NCBI GenBank assembly: GCA_037623315.1
Contig: JBBJJH010000006.1
Span: 104,572-168,571, forward strand
Length of the DNA stretch: 64,000 nt
Direction: 5' to 3'
From: Halanaerobiaceae bacterium ANBcell28
GTDB taxonomy: Bacteria > Bacillota > Halanaerobiia > Halanaerobiales > DTU029
Shown here: positions 60,565 through 64,000 of the stretch, in pieces
Numbering within the stretch: position 1 is the stretch's first letter
How the letters are laid out: the number at the start of each line of letters is the position of its first letter
The notes under the pieces: generated by a model
Database searches by the model: none
What the model saw: the letters and a program-made list of their open reading frames with translations, nothing else
Told to the model about the DNA's origin: nothing
Position numbers and translations under genes: made by a program

Positions 60565-61473
60565 AAATACCTGTAATCCCCCACCAATCATACCTGCAGA
60601 ATTACCCTGTCTGCTAAAAATAAATTCAGGATCTTTCGAGTATTTATGATTATAATCACTGAATCTTTCCTCAATAAATTTTAGTATTAGTTCTTGATAG
60701 ACTGTAAAACTACCACCAATGATACAGGTATCATAATCTATACAATTCTTTATGCTTTCGAGAAGTATTGCCAGATTTGAAGAGATTTCCTTTAGAGCTT
60801 CCATGTAGATAGGATTACTTTTAAATATTTTTTCTTGGATAGTAGTAGGGCTTGTTTCTGTAACTACTTCTAATCCGTTTTTGATTAATTTCTTTTTTAA
60901 AATTTTCTTGTATGCTGTGCCAGAAATATACTGCTCTGCACAACCTTCTTTACCACAATTACATTTATGCCCACCAGGATAGAGAACCATATGTCCGAAT
61001 TCACCACTTGAACCTGTCTTTCCTCGAATGATATTTCCATTAATGGCGATTGCTCCTCCCAATCCTGTTCCAATTGTTAAAAAGATTACTGTTTGTTCAG
61101 CTAAATTTGGATTTAATACTATGTCACAAAGCAAAGCAGCATTAACATCATTATCTATATAAACTGGGAGCTTAAATTCTTTTTTTAGAATCTCTGTAAT
61201 GGGAATATTTGTCCATCCTTTCAGGTTATCAGTAGCATAAACAACTTTATTACTACTAAAGTCAACTCTACCAGCAGAAGCTATTCCAATCCCCTGCATA
61301 TCATTATCCTTTTTTATAATATTATAAATTTCATTAATCAGATCATCTTTTAATTTAGAAGGGTTTTGGGCATTTGTAGCAAAGGTTTTCTTTTCCAATA
61401 CTTTCCCCTTTTCATCCACTATTCCAATGTTTGTTTTGGTTCCACCTATATCTATTCCAATAGCTTTCATCAT
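60553..61473 (-). CDS. ROK family sugar kinase (probable GlcNAc/glucose or ManNAc kinase)
   Basis: About 306 residues. KAIGIDIGGTKTNIGIVDEK (ATP site), LPVYIDNDVNAALLCD (catalytic Asp), TIGTGLGGAIAINGNIIRG, SGEFGHMVLYPGGHKCNCGK then GCAEQYISG (zinc motif). No DNA-binding domain, so a kinase rather than a repressor. I place the start at ATG 61473 or 61470, as AAAGGA nearly touches the ATG at 61482. Third gene of the rpiR-DUF4127-ROK operon. The facing nagA suggests amino-sugar phosphorylation. Confidence 0.88.
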   Translation of the reverse strand: MMKAIGIDIGGTKTNIGIVDEKGKVLEKKTFATNAQNPSKLKDDLINEIYNIIKKDNDMQGIGIASAGRVDFSSNKVVYATDNLKGWTNIPITEILKKEFKLPVYIDNDVNAALLCDIVLNPNLAEQTVIFLTIGTGLGGAIAINGNIIRGKTGSSGEFGHMVLYPGGHKCNCGKEGCAEQYISGTAYKKILKKKLIKNGLEVVTETSPTTIQEKIFKSNPIYMEALKEISSNLAILLESIKNCIDYDTCIIGGSFTVYQELILKFIEERFSDYNHKYSKDPEFIFSRQGNSAGMIGGGLQVFESL

Positions 61474-61500
61474 TATATCCATTCCTTTCGCAAATTCACT

Positions 61501-62973
61501 CTATTCCTTCAACTCCAAACCTATTTCAAAGGTTCTCTTCCAGGGAAAATATACTTTTTTTAATTTATAAGGAAGTTTATAAGATTTTTTTAACTTTTTA
61601 TACTCATGTTCCATTTGTTTGCTCACAAATTTAGTATAAAAATTGAGATCATTACTTAGGTCAAATATAGAATCCGAGGTTTTATATATATAGTTCATTA
61701 AATCGGTCCTGATAGAAGACTGATATGAAACATCTTCCAGGAATCTAATAGTATTAAAATGCTGATTTTCTTGCTTCTTGTTAAAAAGAAATAAGATAAT
61801 TGAATTAGCAATCACTGTCCCCAGTGTATTACCTGATGTATTCCAAGCTGCATAAGAAAATGCTCCTAATTCTATTTGCTGTTTATGAATCCACTCAGCA
61901 AAATCTAAATCCCCACCATTTGAATATCTAAGATCTGCAAAGGCTAATTGTTTTGATTGAGATAAGGAATCTTCAAAAACTTGATATTGGTCATCGTCAT
62001 TTCTACTTTGTTCTCTAGCTTCTTGCTGTTTTTCCTGCTCAAAGTTATTAATTATCAAGATGATATCTTTATCCTGACTTATAAAACCTCCAGCACCTGT
62101 AATCTGCTCCTTTATTGTTTGATCAAGGCTCTGTCCTTCATAATTAGGGATATAGTTTCTGCTTTCTGGATTGCGATAGACAAGTTGAAATTTAGGCATA
62201 ATACCTTTTGTTGTTGTAGCAAGTTTAGCAAGAATTGTTAAGCCTACCTCATCAGCACCAGGGTAGATATTTACCTTATCCTGGAGCTTGTTATTCTTAA
62301 CAATATCCCTTAATATATATTCTTCTTCCTTATTAAAACCATAATCTGCATTATCGTCAAGGGTAATATAAATATTTTCAAATAGATTAAGAGTCTTTTG
62401 ATAATCTAATATTTTTTTTGTCAGTTGATGGTTTCGCTTTCTTCTCCAGAGGAATTCATCAAGATATTTGTCAGGGATATCTTTTTTTATCTTACAGGCT
62501 TTCACAATATCTTTTTCATTTTGTAATACCTTATACCGATGATTATAATAGGAATAATCAAAAATATCTTTGCCATGCCATTGCCAGAAATCTGGTTCTT
62601 CTGCGTCAAGATTATAGGCTGGAATCCTCATTATTACTGTAGATAAGTATATTTTAAGTGAAGGATTCTTTTTTTTGTATTCTCTGATTTTATCCAATCT
62701 CTTTAATAAAAGTTCAGTTTTATCAAAACTGAGACGGGAATTTATTAAACCACCGTAAAGAAACATTTCTGCAGATAGTACCAGGAAGTCACTTTTCTTG
62801 ATGTGTTTAGATATCCAGCTATGTAGTTTATCAATATCAGCTGGATTCTTCATGCTGGGTAATAATTCCCTAGAAGGAGTTATTACCTTATATGGGGTTA
62901 GTTTAGCCAGATGGATGAAAGCATCCCTTGTTGTAAATCTTTCATCAAGGGGGATATATAAAATGGTTTTCAT
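61501..62973 (-). CDS. DUF4127 family protein
   Basis: 490 residues. KTILYIPLDERFTTRDAFIH at the start is the family signature (I-P-L-D-E-R), followed by VITPSRELLPSMKN, DFLVLSAEMFLYGGLINSRL, LKIYLSTVIMRIPAYNLDAE, YITLDDNADYGFNKEE, YPGADEVGLTILAKL and AAWNTSGNTLGTVIANSIIL. Catalytic function is unpublished as far as I know. Many conserved Asp/Glu/Asn suggest an enzyme acting on a sugar or phosphate. AAAGAGGTGC precedes the ATG. It sits between a sugar-responsive regulator and a sugar kinase, which argues for a role in carbohydrate metabolism. Confidence 0.88.
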   Translation of the reverse strand: MKTILYIPLDERFTTRDAFIHLAKLTPYKVITPSRELLPSMKNPADIDKLHSWISKHIKKSDFLVLSAEMFLYGGLINSRLSFDKTELLLKRLDKIREYKKKNPSLKIYLSTVIMRIPAYNLDAEEPDFWQWHGKDIFDYSYYNHRYKVLQNEKDIVKACKIKKDIPDKYLDEFLWRRKRNHQLTKKILDYQKTLNLFENIYITLDDNADYGFNKEEEYILRDIVKNNKLQDKVNIYPGADEVGLTILAKLATTTKGIMPKFQLVYRNPESRNYIPNYEGQSLDQTIKEQITGAGGFISQDKDIILIINNFEQEKQQEAREQSRNDDDQYQVFEDSLSQSKQLAFADLRYSNGGDLDFAEWIHKQQIELGAFSYAAWNTSGNTLGTVIANSIILFLFNKKQENQHFNTIRFLEDVSYQSSIRTDLMNYIYKTSDSIFDLSNDLNFYTKFVSKQMEHEYKKLKKSYKLPYKLKKVYFPWKRTFEIGLELKE

Positions 62974-63034
62974 AGAGCACCTCTTTATAATTATTTTATT
63001 TAAATTTGATTCTCATCATCTTAAAAGATTTAGT

Positions 63035-63889
63035 TTAATATAGTCTATTTAAAACAGATTCGGCTGTTTTCTTACGAGATTTATCTGCTTTGTCTTTTAA
63101 CTGTGGATAAAGAGCGGCAATCAGGGTCTCGATTACATAGATCTGTGAAGCTGAACTTCTTCCCTGAGAGATTCCCAGTGGATCTTCTCTGGCATAGGTA
63201 CAAAGAAGGAGATCTGAAAATTCTACAATTGGTGATTTCACATGATCTGTTATACAGATGGTTCTGGCTCCAGATTCATGAGCTATCCTCAGGGCATCTA
63301 CAGTATCAGTCGTAGAACCGGAATGGGAAATTCCAATTACAAGACTATTTGAATCTATTAAAGATGCATGCATTGCTTGCAGATGTGAGTCACTGATATA
63401 TTTAGCTATAATACCTATTCTTAGTAGTTTATAAGAAAGAAGACGGGCATTAATACCAGAAGCACCAACCCCAACCAAAAAGATTTCCTTTGACTGCAGT
63501 ATGAATTGTACTGCTTGCTCCAGGTTTTTATCTTCTAGAACTGAAGATGTATCTTGAATAGAAGAAAAAATATTATTTTTTATATTTTCTTTTGTTTTAG
63601 ATAGAGAAGGAAATTCATCATTTTCAATACGGGATTTTTTCTTATCTTTATCAGATACACTGGCCAGGGCTAGTTTGAAGTATTGAAATCCCTTAAAACC
63701 AAGGCTTTTAACAAATCTCATTACAGATGCATCTGAAACATCAGAATTTGAAGCAAGTTCATTAACGGTTTGATACATTACATCTTTATAGTTTTTAAGT
63801 ACGTATTTGGCTATTTTTTGTTCTGAGGGCCTGAGATTTTCAAGTGTGGCCTCAATTTTCAATAGTATATTTTCTCCATTATTATGCAA
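63035..63889 (-). CDS. MurR/RpiR-family transcriptional regulator
   Basis: About 284 residues: HTH_6 domain (LRPSEQKIAKYVLKNYKDVM, then VNELASNSDVSDASVMRFVK and SLGFKGFQYFKLAL) and a SIS phosphosugar-binding domain (IFLVGVGASGINARLLSYKL, LVIGISHSGSTTDTVDALRI, CITDHVKSPI). I prefer TTG 63889, which follows AGAGGTG by 6 nt; GTG 63898 overlaps that site. It likely senses an amino-sugar phosphate and controls the operon it leads. Confidence 0.92.
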   Translation of the reverse strand: MHNNGENILLKIEATLENLRPSEQKIAKYVLKNYKDVMYQTVNELASNSDVSDASVMRFVKSLGFKGFQYFKLALASVSDKDKKKSRIENDEFPSLSKTKENIKNNIFSSIQDTSSVLEDKNLEQAVQFILQSKEIFLVGVGASGINARLLSYKLLRIGIIAKYISDSHLQAMHASLIDSNSLVIGISHSGSTTDTVDALRIAHESGARTICITDHVKSPIVEFSDLLLCTYAREDPLGISQGRSSASQIYVIETLIAALYPQLKDKADKSRKKTAESVLNRLY

Positions 63890-63909
63890 TTTGATCACCT
63901 CTTTATTAG

Positions 63910-63937
63910 TGTAACATTATTACATATATCCTGTCAA
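63910..63937 (-). promoter_or_regulatory. rpiR operon promoter with palindromic operator
   Basis: On the minus strand a TTGACA -35 box (plus-strand tgtcaa, 63932-63937) is followed 7 bp later by the palindrome TGTAAtaatgTTACA (plus strand tgtaacattattaca, 63910-63924), which covers the spacer and presumed -10. It lies about 20 bp before the rpiR start. This is a good candidate for autoregulation by the RpiR-type protein. Confidence 0.55.
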
Positions 63938-64000
63938 TAATATATTATATAGAGTTTCCCCATTTTTTTATGGTAAACAAACCAAAAGTTATCAACAAGT

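Overview
The window is AT-rich, densely coded DNA with strong Shine-Dalgarno sequences and many TTG/GTG starts. It looks like the chromosome of an anaerobic low-GC Firmicute. A complete Rnf complex, a Min/Mre/RodA cluster next to a SpoIVFB-type protease, partial cobalamin synthesis and acetate kinase suggest a fermentative, probably spore-forming-lineage anaerobe. Halanaerobiales is my best guess, but this is inference from gene content and style, not a database match. I saw no tRNA, rRNA, CRISPR array, phage or transposase gene.

Layout. (1) 1-7.7 kb is a corrinoid uptake and cobalamin-assembly locus: binding protein, permease, ATPase, cobU, cobS, cobC, cbiA and btuR. Its gaps are full of palindromic repeats. 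(2) 7.9-10.4 kb holds an ECF vitamin-type S component, a tiny Pro/Tyr/Arg-rich protein and ackA. (3) 10.5-14.4 kb is one giant gene with two DUF445 units. (4) 14.9-26.4 kb is mostly housekeeping: a B12-dependent methionine-synthase-activation-like protein, transketolase, exonuclease III, a long FtsA-like protein, a ParB-like protein, a phosphoesterase, a CCA/HD nucleotidyltransferase, a PAP2-like protein, folC and a SPOR protein. (5) 26.7-31.7 kb is rnfCDGEAB, the ion-pumping ferredoxin:NAD oxidoreductase.

(6) 32.2-44.1 kb is a sugar-modification island. It has a ThuA-like protein, a cation exchanger, a LacI regulator with its own promoter and twin operators, four Gfo/Idh/MocA dehydrogenases, four xylose-isomerase-like TIM barrels (one truncated) and a divergent AraC regulator. 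There is no transporter or glycoside hydrolase. The gene set resembles oxidative (3-keto-sugar) glycoside cleavage pathways and is the best candidate for an undescribed system here. (7) 44.6-54.8 kb is a cell-shape and division cluster: Gx transporter, maf, radC, mreBCD, mrdA, minCDE, rodA and an M50 protease. mreD and minE lack ATG/GTG/TTG starts and appear to begin at ATT and ATA. minE is invisible to ordinary start rules. (8) 55.0-59.3 kb holds a radical SAM protein, its DUF2344 partner and RNase G. (9) 59.3-64 kb is amino-sugar metabolism: nagA faces an operon of rpiR, a DUF4127 gene and a ROK kinase.

Two families of non-coding palindromic repeats (called A and B here) are scattered over the first 41 kb. 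One copy of A, at 31913-32164, has 14-bp perfect terminal inverted repeats and a 7-bp flanking direct repeat. That makes it look like a MITE, a miniature element moved by a transposase encoded elsewhere. Start sites were chosen mainly by Shine-Dalgarno spacing. All functional calls come from motif recognition by eye, without searches.
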